Source: Nitrospirota bacterium (GTDB lineage: Bacteria > Nitrospirota > Thermodesulfovibrionia > UBA6902). Taken from it: a stretch of 54,823 nucleotides of DNA. Numbering within the stretch: the stretch's first letter is position 1; every line of letters starts with the position of its first letter. Location: contig JACRPZ010000045.1 in the NCBI GenBank assembly GCA_016222905.1, positions 1 through 54,823 on the forward strand, written 5' to 3'. This document shows, in pieces, positions 8,433-17,174 of this stretch. Both the position numbers and the translations under genes were made by a program. The notes beneath the pieces were generated by a model that was not told the origin of the DNA, searched no databases, and saw only the letters and a program-made list of their open reading frames with translations.

Positions 8433-11057
8433 TCAGATAGCTTTCTGAACCGGAAATTCTTTCTTAACAAACCTTGTCTCTCCCGCGCGGTTTTTGATCT
8501 TCCCTTCAAGCCTCGCCTCAAGAACAGCGGTCAATATTTTCTTATAGGAAGGACCGGGAGTGTATCCCATGGCCTTCAGGTCTTTGCCTGTAAGTTCCGG
8601 CTTTGTCATTCTTAGAGATGTCAGATATAGCGAAACAGCCTTCTTCCGCTCTTTGTCCTGTGCCTTTGCCATTGTGAAGAGGATGGTCTTAAGGTTGAGC
8701 GGCCGGAGAGCGAAATAGATATTTTTCGGTGAAGCCCTTCGCAGTTTTATAAGTGCTTTTTTTGATTCCTCGATGCCAGCCATAATCTCTCTTCTTGCAT
8801 TTGGCGGCACGAGCAGTCTCTCTAAGGCTTTACCTCTCTCCTCTGCCTTCAATTCATCAATAAGGGCCATAAGGAATAGATGAGACTTGTTCAGCTCTTC
8901 TTCAATGAAGAGGAGTTTAAACCATGCAAATGTCTCCTGAATGGATATGAATGTCTCTTCCAGACTCTTTGTTATCTTCAATTGAGGATGTATGAATTTC
9001 AGGAGGTCGAGTTTCAGCAGTCTTTTAACAGCGTTAAGCGGCTCTGTCTCAAGGAATAAGAGCACGAGTTCATCATACAGCCTTATCCCGGAAAGCCTAT
9101 CGAACAGATTTATGCGCGCGGCGGTTTTTATAAGATTTGTTGTATGCACGCTGATCTTAAATCCAAAGCGTTCTGAAAATCTTATCGCCCTGAACGCTCT
9201 TGTTGGGTCTTCGATAAAGCTGAGATTATGGAGAATTTTTATGGCCTTCTCTTTTATATCTCTCTGGCCTCCGAAGAAATCAAGGAGCTGCCCGAACTTG
9301 CCGGGATTCAGCTTTATCGCCAGGGTATTTATGGTAAAGTCCCTTCTATAGAGATCCTTCTTTATTGATGACATCTCTACGCGTGGCAAAGCAGCAGGGG
9401 ATTCATAGTATTCAGTCCTTGCAGTGGCAACATCAAACTTCAGAAATTCTGTCACCACTACAGCGGTGCCGAACCTGTTATGGCTTCTGACTTTTGCCTT
9501 AAGTTTATTCCCCAGAGCCTGCGCAAAGGCAATGCCATCGCCTTCAATAACTATATCTATGTCAAGATTGGCTTCACCGCGCAGCATGTCTCTTACAGAA
9601 CCGCCTACAAGGTATGCTGAAAAGCCGAGGGCTTCGGCTGTTTCCCCTGTGAGTTTGAGCAGATTAAAAACTTTAGGCGGGAACATTGACTTCATTATAA
9701 TTGACAGGTTTTTGCCCATAGAGGGCTTCTCTTTCAGTATCTCTTCGCCGTTTATCCTGCTCTTTCGAAGGAGGCTTTCGTAAAGCGACCTAAGAATATC
9801 AGTACGCGTTATCGCGCCGATTATTTTTTTATCTTCTATGACCGGCATAAACCTCTGGTTCTGCTCGATCATTAAGGTTTCAACCTCGCTTGCAGGTGTT
9901 GAGGCCTTTACGGTAATCGCATCTGTTGTGCAGAACTCTGAGACCCTGCTCTTGCCGAAACCGTGATAGAGCGCCTTTTCCACAACCTCTCTTGATATGA
10001 GTCCGGCATATTCCTCTTTTTTAAGAACCGGCAGTACGTTCACTTCGTACCTTGTCATCATCTTTTCAGCTCTCGACAGGGCGCTGTCCCAGGTTATGCA
10101 CTTTACAGGGCTTGTCATTATATCCCCGGCAGTCCTGGCAGGATGTATCTTTTCCCTGAGAATACTTAACAGCTTCTCTTCAGCCTCTTCGAGGGAAACG
10201 TCTCTTATGACAGCGGAAGACGCGGCAGGATGTCCGCCGCCTCCAAATTGCTGGGCTATCTCGGATGCATCAACTTCAGGCGTATGGCTTCGGCCTATTA
10301 ATTGAATTCTCTCATCCATCATTACGAGGAGAAAAAGCGCATCGGTCTCCTCTATATCCCTTAATTTGTGCGCAAGATAAGCTATGTCACCGATATATTT
10401 GTCCCTGGATGCCCTGGCGATCTTTATCCTGATATCGTGAATTACGTAATTCTTTGAGGAGTGTATTAATTCATTCAGAAGGTCAATCTCTTCTGCCCCA
10501 AGCTCTCTTTTCATATAACCTGAAACAATATTCAGATTGGCGCCTCTCTTAAGAAGATATGCCGCGGCCTCAATGTCCCTTACAGTAGTTGACGGAAATA
10601 GGAGAGAGCCTGTTTCCTCATAAATCCCCAGCGCAAGCAGAGTGGCTTCGGCGGGCAGAATATTTGACCTGTCGCGCCTCAGCATCTCCACAAAGATGGT
10701 TGTTGTTGCTCCGACAGGCTCGATGACCTCTTTTTCTCCTTTTATATCATTTGGGTCAGGGGGATGATGGTCGAAGATATGGACTGACAGCCCTTTTTTG
10801 CCTATAATTTTTGAGAAGCTGCCAATCCGGCCGGACTTCCTGTTATCAACTATTATTAATCGTGAGACTTTATCAATATCTATATCTTTCTCTTTTTTTA
10901 TACCAAGTTCAAGCCGCGATACCGGAATAAAGTCTCTAACGCTCTTCTCAGGAGAGCCGGGAAATACAAGCAATGCCCCGGGATAATACTTCTTTGCCGC
11001 AACCATTGAGGCAAGGGCGTCAAAGTCGGCATTTATATGTGTTGTAATTATCTCCAC
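8433..11057 (-). CDS. DHH-CBS-tRNA nucleotidyltransferase fusion protein
   Basis: 874 residues in three modules. Residues 1-300 are a DHH/DHHA1 phosphoesterase (THINADFDA at the start, DHHPPDPND near 95, GGGGHPAAS near 272). Residues about 310-425 are a pair of CBS domains (AGDIMTSPV.., AITRTDIL..). Residues about 470-874 are a class II CCA/poly(A) nucleotidyltransferase with YLVGGSVRDML, DIDIVIEGDG (two catalytic Asp residues), GTAVV and RRDFTINTLA. This fusion is known from delta-proteobacteria and relatives and usually acts in tRNA 3'-end A-adding or CCA repair, while the DHH part may cleave small nucleotides. A GTG start at 11057 gives MEIITTHINAD. It stands alone and is divergent from dsrA. 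Confidence 0.9.
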   Translation of the reverse strand: MEIITTHINADFDALASMVAAKKYYPGALLVFPGSPEKSVRDFIPVSRLELGIKKEKDIDIDKVSRLIIVDNRKSGRIGSFSKIIGKKGLSVHIFDHHPPDPNDIKGEKEVIEPVGATTTIFVEMLRRDRSNILPAEATLLALGIYEETGSLLFPSTTVRDIEAAAYLLKRGANLNIVSGYMKRELGAEEIDLLNELIHSSKNYVIHDIRIKIARASRDKYIGDIAYLAHKLRDIEETDALFLLVMMDERIQLIGRSHTPEVDASEIAQQFGGGGHPAASSAVIRDVSLEEAEEKLLSILREKIHPARTAGDIMTSPVKCITWDSALSRAEKMMTRYEVNVLPVLKKEEYAGLISREVVEKALYHGFGKSRVSEFCTTDAITVKASTPASEVETLMIEQNQRFMPVIEDKKIIGAITRTDILRSLYESLLRKSRINGEEILKEKPSMGKNLSIIMKSMFPPKVFNLLKLTGETAEALGFSAYLVGGSVRDMLRGEANLDIDIVIEGDGIAFAQALGNKLKAKVRSHNRFGTAVVVTEFLKFDVATARTEYYESPAALPRVEMSSIKKDLYRRDFTINTLAIKLNPGKFGQLLDFFGGQRDIKEKAIKILHNLSFIEDPTRAFRAIRFSERFGFKISVHTTNLIKTAARINLFDRLSGIRLYDELVLLFLETEPLNAVKRLLKLDLLKFIHPQLKITKSLEETFISIQETFAWFKLLFIEEELNKSHLFLMALIDELKAEERGKALERLLVPPNARREIMAGIEESKKALIKLRRASPKNIYFALRPLNLKTILFTMAKAQDKERKKAVSLYLTSLRMTKPELTGKDLKAMGYTPGPSYKKILTAVLEARLEGKIKNRAGETRFVKKEFPVQKAI

Positions 11058-11167
11058 TTAATACAAGATACAGGATGCGGGAACAAGATGCAAGATGATA
11101 TGCGAAAACCAAGTTCTGTTCCCCCTATTTTTCCGCCAAAACTATAAATAAGCATCCATGATTAATG

Positions 11168-11189
11168 AATAAGTTTTTTTAATTTGACC
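11168..11189 (+). promoter_or_regulatory. dsrA upstream element shared with dsrC
   Basis: This 22-base stretch (AATAAG, a T-tract, then AATTTGACC) matches 20 of 22 bases of 29572-29593 upstream of dsrC. TTGACC could be the -35 hexamer, with TTAATA 17 bases downstream (11207-11212) as a poor -10. The T-tract ahead would then be an UP-like element. It lies 151 bp before the dsrA ATG, which leaves a long leader. The same spacing to a TTAAxx hexamer occurs at dsrC. Confidence 0.45.
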
Positions 11190-11339
11190 TTAAAATATTT
11201 CATGTATTAATATCAACTCTGTCTTTTCCTGTGAAAAGATTGATTTTAGCGCATCAATCATTAATTTAGCATGCGCCTCTGTAATTAATTACGCATTTCC
11301 TGATTTTATATTATCTCAAACTAAAAAAGGAGGGTTGTA

Positions 11340-12536
11340 ATGAGCGGAAAGCACAAAACACCAATGTTGGATGAGCTCGAAAAAGGGCCGTGGCCAAGCT
11401 TCGTAACAGAGATTAAGAAGGCTTCTAAAACCAGCTCCATGCCGAATATGGCAGATGATGAGCTGGGCCAGGTCGAAAAATCATATAGAACCAAGCGCGG
11501 ATACTGGAAGCACGGCGGTATCGTCGGGGTTCTCGGTTACGGCGGCGGAGTTATCGGCAGGTATTCTTCTCTGCCAGAGGAATTTCCGGGAGTTGCGCAC
11601 TTTCATACAGTCAGGCTAAACCAGCCGAGCGGCTTCTTCTACACCGCAGAGGCGTTAAAAATGATCTGCGATATATGGGACAAGTACGGAAGCGGAATGA
11701 CAAACGTTCATGGCTCCACAGGCGACCTGGTTCTCCTCGGGACCACCACTGAACACCTTGAAACCATCTTCGCTGAATATTCATCGCGCGGATGGGACCT
11801 CGGCAGTTCAGGCTCCGCGATGAGGACGCCGAGCTGCTGTGTAGGACAGGCCCGCTGTGAGTGGTCAAATATAAATTCAATGGATATCTGCAATGAACTC
11901 ACCCAGCATTTTCAGGACCAGATGCACAGGCCTTCTTTCCCGTATAAATTCAAGATAAAGGTATCAGGCTGCGCATGCGACTGTGTCGCTGCTATTGCGC
12001 GCGCTGACTGTTCAATTATCGGCACATGGAAGGGCAACATTCAGATAGACCAGGCAGAGGTCAAGAAGTATGCTGATGCCGGAATGGACATACAGAAAGA
12101 GATAATTGAGATGTGTCCGACAAACTGCATGTCTTATAAAAACAGCCAGATAAAGATAGCCGATGCAGAGTGCAACAGGTGCATGCACTGTATAGCAAAA
12201 ATGACAAAGGCTTTAAGGCCGGGCAAGGAGAAGGGCGCGACCATACTTATAGGAAGCAAGGCCCCTATCGTTGTCGGTTCACTTCTTTCATGGGTCGTTG
12301 TTCCGTTCATTAAGTGTGAAGCTCCATATACTGAACTTACAGAAATGATTGAAAAGATTATCGAGTGGTGGGATGACAATGCCAAGCCGAGAGAGAGGAT
12401 AGGAGAGCTTATCGAGGTTAAAGGCATGAGGCCGTTCCTTGAGGCCATAGGTGTTCCGCCTCAGCCCCAGCAGGTATTTGAACCGAGAAAAGACCCGTTC
12501 TTCTTCTGGTCGGAAGGCGATCTCGAGAGAAAATAA
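11340..12536 (+). CDS. dsrA: Dissimilatory sulfite reductase subunit alpha
   Basis: 398 residues. With DsrB it forms the cytoplasmic alpha2-beta2 enzyme that reduces sulfite by six electrons and transfers the sulfur to DsrC. The sirohaem-[4Fe-4S] ligand set is C167-x5-C173 followed by C211-x3-C215 (SGCACDC). The inserted ferredoxin domain has C259, C263, C278, C281 and C284. RBS AGGAGG lies 7 bp before ATG. The GSTGDL and RTPSCC segments are typical of DsrA. Adjacent dsrB and dsrD favour the reductive type, though dsrD alone does not rule out oxidation or disproportionation; no dsrEFH or dsrL is present in the window. A 39-bp gap to dsrB indicates co-transcription. Confidence 0.97.
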   Translation: MSGKHKTPMLDELEKGPWPSFVTEIKKASKTSSMPNMADDELGQVEKSYRTKRGYWKHGGIVGVLGYGGGVIGRYSSLPEEFPGVAHFHTVRLNQPSGFFYTAEALKMICDIWDKYGSGMTNVHGSTGDLVLLGTTTEHLETIFAEYSSRGWDLGSSGSAMRTPSCCVGQARCEWSNINSMDICNELTQHFQDQMHRPSFPYKFKIKVSGCACDCVAAIARADCSIIGTWKGNIQIDQAEVKKYADAGMDIQKEIIEMCPTNCMSYKNSQIKIADAECNRCMHCIAKMTKALRPGKEKGATILIGSKAPIVVGSLLSWVVVPFIKCEAPYTELTEMIEKIIEWWDDNAKPRERIGELIEVKGMRPFLEAIGVPPQPQQVFEPRKDPFFFWSEGDLERK

Positions 12537-12575
12537 AAATAAATAATAATAAAATCTATTTAAGGAGGAAACGTT

Positions 12576-13646
12576 ATGGCATTACCCAAAAGACAGACAG
12601 ACATAGGCCCGCCTCATTATGAAAAGTTCTTACCGCCGGTCATTAAGAAGAACTACGGCAAGTGGAAATATCATGAGGTATTAACCCCCGGCACAATGGT
12701 GCATGTAGCTGAGAGCGGGGACAAGATTTTTACGGTTAGGGCTGCATCTCCGAGGATACTGAGCACAGCGACCATACGCGAGATAAGCGAACTGGCAGAG
12801 AAGTATTGTGACGGGTATCTCCGTTTCACGACAAGAAACAATATAGAGTTTCTTTTGTCGGACGAGAGCAAGATGAAGCCCCTTCTGGCAGAATTGAAGG
12901 AGAAAAAATATTCGGTCGGCGGTATCGGCCCAAGGGTAAGTAATATAATTCATACTCAGGGCTGGGTGCACTGCCACAGCGCATGTACAGACGCTTCAGG
13001 TATCGTGAAAGCTGTAATGGATGAACTCCATGACTACTTTACCACCAAAGAGCTGCCCAATAAGGTAAGGCTTGCTGTTGCATGCTGCGTTAACATGTGC
13101 GGCGCTGTCCACTGCTCAGACATAGCGGTTGTTGCGGTCCATAGAAAACCGCCCGTCGTTGACCATGCGATGGTAACAAAATCCTGTGAGATACCGACAA
13201 CTATCGGTTCATGCCCGACTGCTGCAATAAGGCCGAATCCGAAGGACAAGTCAATAACGATAAATGAAGAGAGATGCATGTACTGCGGAAACTGCTTTAC
13301 CGTATGTCCTCCTATTAACATACACAACCCTGAGGAGGATGGCGTTGCGATAGTGGTTGGCGGAAAGATAGGAAGTCTGAGAACAGATCCAAAATTCTCA
13401 AAACTGGCTATTCCTTTCATCTACAACGACCCTCCGAGATGGCCGAAGGTTGTTGATGCTATCAAGAATATCCTTGAGACATATGCCAAACATGCCAAAA
13501 AGCATGAGAGGGTTGGAGAATGGATCGAGAGGATCGGCTGGGAGAGCTTCTTTAAGCTTACAGGGATACAGTTTACCTTCCAGCACATTGATGACTTCAC
13601 GTTCATGAGAGATACTCTCAGGACATCAGCAGCATTTAAGTACTAA
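12576..13646 (+). CDS. dsrB: Dissimilatory sulfite reductase subunit beta
   Basis: 356 residues, partner of DsrA. Visible are the R-x-T-x-R-N segment (RFTTRNNIEFL, about 81-91), the GWVHCHSACTDASG segment (about 128-141), and ACCVNMCGAVHCSDIA (about 168-183), which carries the cysteines of the second sirohaem/cluster site. A [4Fe-4S] ferredoxin insert follows with ERCMYCGNCFTVCPP (about 227-241). RBS AAGGAGG is close to the ATG. In DsrB the usual fingerprint is HCHTPATDAS; here it reads HCHSACTDAS, with an extra Cys. A strong hairpin after the stop separates dsrAB from dsrD. Confidence 0.97.
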   Translation: MALPKRQTDIGPPHYEKFLPPVIKKNYGKWKYHEVLTPGTMVHVAESGDKIFTVRAASPRILSTATIREISELAEKYCDGYLRFTTRNNIEFLLSDESKMKPLLAELKEKKYSVGGIGPRVSNIIHTQGWVHCHSACTDASGIVKAVMDELHDYFTTKELPNKVRLAVACCVNMCGAVHCSDIAVVAVHRKPPVVDHAMVTKSCEIPTTIGSCPTAAIRPNPKDKSITINEERCMYCGNCFTVCPPINIHNPEEDGVAIVVGGKIGSLRTDPKFSKLAIPFIYNDPPRWPKVVDAIKNILETYAKHAKKHERVGEWIERIGWESFFKLTGIQFTFQHIDDFTFMRDTLRTSAAFKY

Positions 13647-13671
13647 AAGGGCTTACAGAGACTGATAAGAT

Positions 13672-13714
13672 GATGGGAAGCAGCCCTTATGGATTGCTTC
13701 CCATCTGATTTTTG
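13672..13714 (+). terminator. Hairpin between dsrB and dsrD
   Basis: GATGGGAAGCA (13672-13682) pairs with TGCTTCCCATC (13695-13705), followed by TGATTTTT. The T-run is interrupted, so termination is probably partial, leaving dsrD at lower or separately processed levels. A similar GGGAA/TTCCC hairpin follows dsrD. Confidence 0.7.
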
Positions 13715-13791
13715 ACTTGACAATTCAAAACAGAAATATTAATTTAGTTCTCATCAAAATAAACCCAATTATATAAAAGGGGGAATGCATC

Positions 13792-14070
13792 ATGGAAGAG
13801 CGTGAAATACAGAAACAGATTTATGACTTCAGCTCAAAGATGAAGGGCAAGAAGAAGCTTAAAGAGAAGGATATCATCAAAGAGGTATCTGCCAGCTCAG
13901 GCGAAGACAAGGAGAAAGTCAAAGCAGCCATGAGAGCTATGATCAATGAAGGCGTGCTCATGTACTCATACGGCGGCGGCGCCAGCTCAGTTGAGATACC
14001 GAGCGACGAGTATCTTAAAGAGAAGGGCCTTGATTTAAATGCATTGTTAAAAGAGAAGGGCCTTATTTAA
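13792..14070 (+). CDS. dsrD: DsrD, winged-helix activator of DsrAB
   Basis: 92-residue charged protein (EEREIQKQIYDF.., KKKLKEKDIIKEV) with a short winged-helix pattern ending in a glycine-rich wing (SYGGGASSVEIP). DsrD is reported to raise sulfite-reducing activity of DsrAB allosterically and is typical of sulfate/sulfite reducers. It lies 145 bp downstream of dsrB with its own GGGGGAA ribosome-binding site and between two hairpins. Its presence is the best sequence evidence here for a reductive rather than oxidative Dsr pathway. Confidence 0.93.
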   Translation: MEEREIQKQIYDFSSKMKGKKKLKEKDIIKEVSASSGEDKEKVKAAMRAMINEGVLMYSYGGGASSVEIPSDEYLKEKGLDLNALLKEKGLI

Positions 14071-14105
14071 GATAACTGCAAGAAACTGAGGAAATATAAG
14101 GATTG

Positions 14106-14152
14106 AAAAATGGGAATGGTTCTGGTTTTCAGGATTGTTCCCATTTTTTTCT
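14106..14152 (+). terminator. Intrinsic terminator after dsrD
   Basis: AAAAATGGGAA (14106-14116) pairs with TTCCCATTTTT (14138-14148) around a 21-nt loop, ending in seven T's. It closes the dsrABD unit and separates it from dsrN. Confidence 0.8.
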
Positions 14153-14166
14153 TTTCATCATAAAAG

Positions 14167-14260
14167 TTCCCCTCCCTTGAGGGGAGGGGATTAAGGGGAG
14201 GGTGAAAATTCTTGTTAAATTGCCCCTCACCCTAACCCTCTCCCTCAAGGGGAGAGGGGA
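14167..14260. repeat. Dispersed GC-rich palindromic repeat, inverted pair
   Basis: Two copies of a CCCCTCCC-TTGA-GGGGAGGGG type element face each other (14167-14209 and 14222-14260). The first is identical over about 39 bp to 38288-38326 upstream of acs. A related, more divergent copy is at 20009-20094. Such elements are typical intergenic REP-like repeats. Here the pair occupies the whole spacer between dsrD and dsrN. Confidence 0.8.
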
Positions 14261-14274
14261 TATCAAAAATTAAT

Positions 14275-15771
14275 ATGTCAAAAGTAAATATCCCAAGAAT
14301 AATTGTTTCAGGCCTCAGAGGCGGGAGCGGTAAGACCATTCTCTCTTTAAGCCTTATTTCAATATTTCGCAAAAAAGGCCTGAAGGTAACCCCTTTCAAA
14401 AAAGGGCCTGACTATATTGACGCCGGATGGCTCGCGCTTGCGGCCGGAAGAGAGTGCTTTAATCTCGACCTCTTCATGATGACCCCTGCGCAGGCGCTGC
14501 AATCCTTCATCTCACACACAGCAGATAACACAGAGATAGCGGTCATTGAGGGCAACAGAGGGCTTTATGACGGCGTTGACCATGAAGGGACTTACAGCAC
14601 CGCAGGGCTTTCAAAGCTCATTAAAGCGCCGGCGATACTTGTTGTTGACTGCACCAAAGTGACAGGCACAGTTGCGGCGATGGTTCTGGGTTGCCGCATG
14701 TTGGATCCTGATGTTCCTATCAAAGGCGTGGTGCTTAATAATATTGCAGGCAGCAGGCAGGAGTCTGTAATACGCAAGGCTATCGAGCATAAGTGCGGGT
14801 TGCCAGTTGTCGGCGCGTTCCCTAAGTTAAAGAAGGAGCTGTTCCCTGAGAGGCATATGGGCTTAACCCCTTTTCAGGAGCATTTAGAGGTCAATGAGGC
14901 TATTGACGCAATTGCGGAGATAGGGGCAAAGTATCTTGATATAGATGCGATACTGAAGGTTGCAGAAGGGGCAGATGAGATACGGACAGGGGTCAGGGGT
15001 CATAGGTCAGGGGAATTACATTCAAAATTCAAAACTTCCAACTCTCAACACCCAAAGATCGGCGTTATAAAAGATTCTGCCTTCCAGTTTTACTACCCTG
15101 AAAATCTTGAAGAACTTCAAAAACGCGGGGCAGAGATAGTAGAGGTCAGCGCCCTCACAAGAAAAAAGCTGCCTGATATTGATGCCCTTTATATAGGCGG
15201 AGGGTTTCCTGAGACTCATGCGATTGCGTTAGCTGAGAATGAAGCCTTCAAGAAGTCTCTTTTAAAGGCGATTAAAAAGGGGCTTCCGGTGTACGCCGAA
15301 TGCGGCGGGTTGATGTATCTGGGCAAAAGCCTTGTTCTGGACAATAAGACTTATCCAATGGTCGGCGCACTGCCGCTTGTTTTTAGCCTTGAGAATAAGC
15401 CGCAGGCGCATGGCTATACAATTGTTGAAGTTCAAAACAATAACCCTTTCTTTGAAAAAGGAGCTTCATTTAAAGGTCATGAGTTCCATTATTCTCGCGT
15501 CCTCGAAACAGAAGGAGATGATGCGCACATGAAACCCCACTTTAGCAAAAGGGGTCAGGGGGGATTTTCAGAGCAAATATATATGGCATTTAAAATGAAA
15601 CGCGGCAAAGGCATCAAAAACGGACTGGACGGCATATGCTATAAAAATGTCCTTGCAACCTATACACACCTTCATGCCCTCGGCTGTCCTGAATGGGCGG
15701 ATGGGATGATTAAATGCGCGTCAGAGTTTAAGGGGAAGAGGGGCTTACCGGGATACGTCAATAGTAAATAG
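14275..15771 (+). CDS. dsrN: DsrN: CbiA-type sirohaem amidase
   Basis: 498-residue cobyrinic acid a,c-diamide synthase-type protein. The N-terminal dethiobiotin-synthetase-like ATPase has the P-loop GGSGKT at 16-21 and the PFKKGPDYID segment (about 42-51). The C-terminal class I glutamine amidotransferase has the AECGGLMYLG nucleophile Cys at 343 and a late histidine pair (THLHALGCPEW). Next to dsrAB such genes are called dsrN and are thought to amidate sirohaem to sirohaem-amide. A role in cobamide synthesis cannot be excluded, but no cob genes are near. The interdomain linker (about 238-260) and a loop near 420-431 look like in-frame insertions of repeat DNA (see findings). No clear RBS precedes the ATG. 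Confidence 0.88.
   Translation: MSKVNIPRIIVSGLRGGSGKTILSLSLISIFRKKGLKVTPFKKGPDYIDAGWLALAAGRECFNLDLFMMTPAQALQSFISHTADNTEIAVIEGNRGLYDGVDHEGTYSTAGLSKLIKAPAILVVDCTKVTGTVAAMVLGCRMLDPDVPIKGVVLNNIAGSRQESVIRKAIEHKCGLPVVGAFPKLKKELFPERHMGLTPFQEHLEVNEAIDAIAEIGAKYLDIDAILKVAEGADEIRTGVRGHRSGELHSKFKTSNSQHPKIGVIKDSAFQFYYPENLEELQKRGAEIVEVSALTRKKLPDIDALYIGGGFPETHAIALAENEAFKKSLLKAIKKGLPVYAECGGLMYLGKSLVLDNKTYPMVGALPLVFSLENKPQAHGYTIVEVQNNNPFFEKGASFKGHEFHYSRVLETEGDDAHMKPHFSKRGQGGFSEQIYMAFKMKRGKGIKNGLDGICYKNVLATYTHLHALGCPEWADGMIKCASEFKGKRGLPGYVNSK
14986..15053 (+). repeat. Repeat-like insert in the dsrN interdomain linker
   Basis: Short direct repeats of GGTCA/GGGGTCA followed by repeated ATTCAAAA units. This is the composition usually seen in intergenic spacers, yet it is read in frame as the linker between the ATPase and amidotransferase domains of DsrN. 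Confidence 0.5.
15532..15568 (+). repeat. In-frame palindromic element inside dsrN
   Basis: ACCCCACTTTAGCAAAAGGGG followed by TCAGGGGGGATTT has the form of a mobile GC-rich palindromic repeat (CCCC...GGGG arms, then a GGGGGGATT tail). It is translated as about 12 residues (KPHFSKRGQGGF) between conserved parts of the amidotransferase domain, without breaking the frame. Confidence 0.5.
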
Positions 15772-15777
15772 AAGATA

Positions 15778-16248
15778 TCAGATTTCTTCTTTCCACATGC
15801 GGGGATCATAACAAAATTCCTCAGGGGTACCGATTATTATTCTTTGAAAATCCGGATGGATAGTATTCAGGATGAAATTGCATTCCGACGAAATTAACGC
15901 GGAAGGCGCTTTAAGGACAGCGGTTTGACCTTGTGCCAGCCATGCGGCGCCATATCCTTTAAGTGAATCCGGCGCCGGGCTTTCTTTCCAATTATCCGGC
16001 AAAGAACTGATGTCAATATCTGTAATTCTCACTTCTCTATGAATTTCCACTTTAAAACATACGAAATGAATATTTTGCCCTTCATCCCCGATTTGTACAA
16101 ACTGCTCAAGCGCGGCTAATGATTCAGTCTGGGCCGTATAAACAGCGGGCAACCCTCTGGGGGTCCAGCGCCCGCCCCTTCTCCTGGAGCCTTCTCCATC
16201 AAAGGCAGAAGCCGCGTATTTCTTCTTTGCAATACGCCAGCAAAGCAC
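15778..16248 (-). CDS. RES-domain toxin
   Basis: 156 residues with the RES-family pattern: an early Arg (CWRI), GGRWTPRGLPAVYTA (about 25-39) and a conserved Glu in the SLAALEQF stretch (about 43-50), with a late Ser. RES toxins deplete NAD+ by phosphorolysis or hydrolysis. It starts with GTG sharing one base with the stop of the upstream antitoxin gene (TAGTG), a tight toxin-antitoxin arrangement. The pair is convergent with dsrN, ending 6 bp from its stop. Confidence 0.85.
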   Translation of the reverse strand: MLCWRIAKKKYAASAFDGEGSRRRGGRWTPRGLPAVYTAQTESLAALEQFVQIGDEGQNIHFVCFKVEIHREVRITDIDISSLPDNWKESPAPDSLKGYGAAWLAQGQTAVLKAPSALISSECNFILNTIHPDFQRIIIGTPEEFCYDPRMWKEEI

Positions 16249-16721
16249 TAAACAAGGACCCCATATTCTATTTTTTCAAGCAAGTCCTCAACTTCCTGCG
16301 CACCCGCCTCTGTCTGTATAACTTGTATCGGCACCCTTCCTCCCAAACCTCTCTGAGCCCTGTGCAGCCATTTCCGGGCCATTTCTTCACTCTCAAGAAC
16401 AGAAACGGCAAGGGCAAATATCCTTGCCATGCGGAAAAGCCTGTCGCCCTCCGGTATCGAGAGCTTCTCCTGAGAATCTCGCTTCCTCTGCAATGTTCTG
16501 AGGCTTATCCCCAGGTAATCCGCAAATTCATTATCCGTAAGATTCAGGGCCGCTTTCACGAGGCGGACCTTGGCATACGGGATTCCTTTCCGAATGATGG
16601 AATCAAAGGGGAGCATCCCCTTGTCCCTCTCTTTTGGCTTCAGGTCTGAATCTTTCAACCCAAGCGTCCCGATAATCATCTTCTTTATTTCTTCATTTTC
16701 AAAAGATAGAGTTGTAGCCAT
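16248..16721 (-). CDS. Xre/ParS (DUF2384) antitoxin of the RES toxin
   Basis: 157 residues. A helix-turn-helix lies around 65-90 (LNLTDNEFADYLGISLRTLQR) and a MbcA/ParS/Xre C-terminal toxin-binding domain from about 100 on, including LFRMARIFALAVSVLES and ARKWLHRAQRGLGGR. It ends VPIQVIQTEAGAQEVEDLL with the usual TEAG-x-x-V-E-D-x-L-x-x-I-E-YG signature. Its placement directly upstream of the RES gene with a one-base overlap fixes the pairing. RBS AGGAG precedes the ATG. Confidence 0.87.
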   Translation of the reverse strand: MATTLSFENEEIKKMIIGTLGLKDSDLKPKERDKGMLPFDSIIRKGIPYAKVRLVKAALNLTDNEFADYLGISLRTLQRKRDSQEKLSIPEGDRLFRMARIFALAVSVLESEEMARKWLHRAQRGLGGRVPIQVIQTEAGAQEVEDLLEKIEYGVLV

Positions 16722-16851
16722 TTGTTACTCCTTTCCTCTTATGCCGGGGGCATCTTGTTTGCCTTTTGGCTTTATTATAGCGACAAATGACGCTTAATGC
16801 AAGTTTTCACGTTTACCGCAAAAATGGAGAATCCCAAGCCGATTGGTTAGC

Positions 16852-16894
16852 TTGCTTTTCACTATATCCTTACATATAATTATATGTAAGGATA
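16852..16894 (+). promoter_or_regulatory. Promoter embedded in a 30-bp perfect palindrome (AbrB/VapC operator)
   Basis: Bases 16865-16879 (TATCCTTACATATAA) are followed at once by their exact reverse complement, 16880-16894. The palindrome contains TATAAT (16875-16880), with TTGCTT at 16852-16857 exactly 17 bp upstream. A dimeric antitoxin bound here would block the -10 region, giving classical autorepression. It lies 22 bp before the antitoxin ATG. Confidence 0.75.
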
Positions 16895-16916
16895 AATAGT
16901 TCTGTAAGGAGATATC

Positions 16917-17174
16917 ATGACAGCACTTGCAAAAGTTACATCCAAAGGACAGATTACACTGCCGAAAGAGGTCAGAGAGCTGCTCCATATCCAGACCGGC
17001 AGCATCGTGATTTTTGAGAAGGAAGAAGAAAGGCTTGTTGTTAAGACTGCGAGGACGCTTCGGGATTTCAAGGGAGTTCTGAAAGGCAGGCAGAAGCAGA
17101 CTGACTTTGAGGAGATGAGAAAAAAGGCAAAAGAATACGTCGGTAAAAAGGGCGCGCAGAGTGGACAAGAGTAA
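16917..17174 (+). CDS. AbrB/SpoVT-type antitoxin
   Basis: 85 residues. The first 45 form a swapped-hairpin AbrB fold: AKVTSKGQITLPKEVRELL then GSIVIFEKEEERLVV. The C-terminal tail (about 55-85) is basic and would wrap the toxin. RBS AAGGAG precedes the ATG. The gene overlaps the downstream PIN toxin by 14 bp and follows the 30-bp palindrome, which it probably binds. Confidence 0.88.
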   Translation: MTALAKVTSKGQITLPKEVRELLHIQTGSIVIFEKEEERLVVKTARTLRDFKGVLKGRQKQTDFEEMRKKAKEYVGKKGAQSGQE

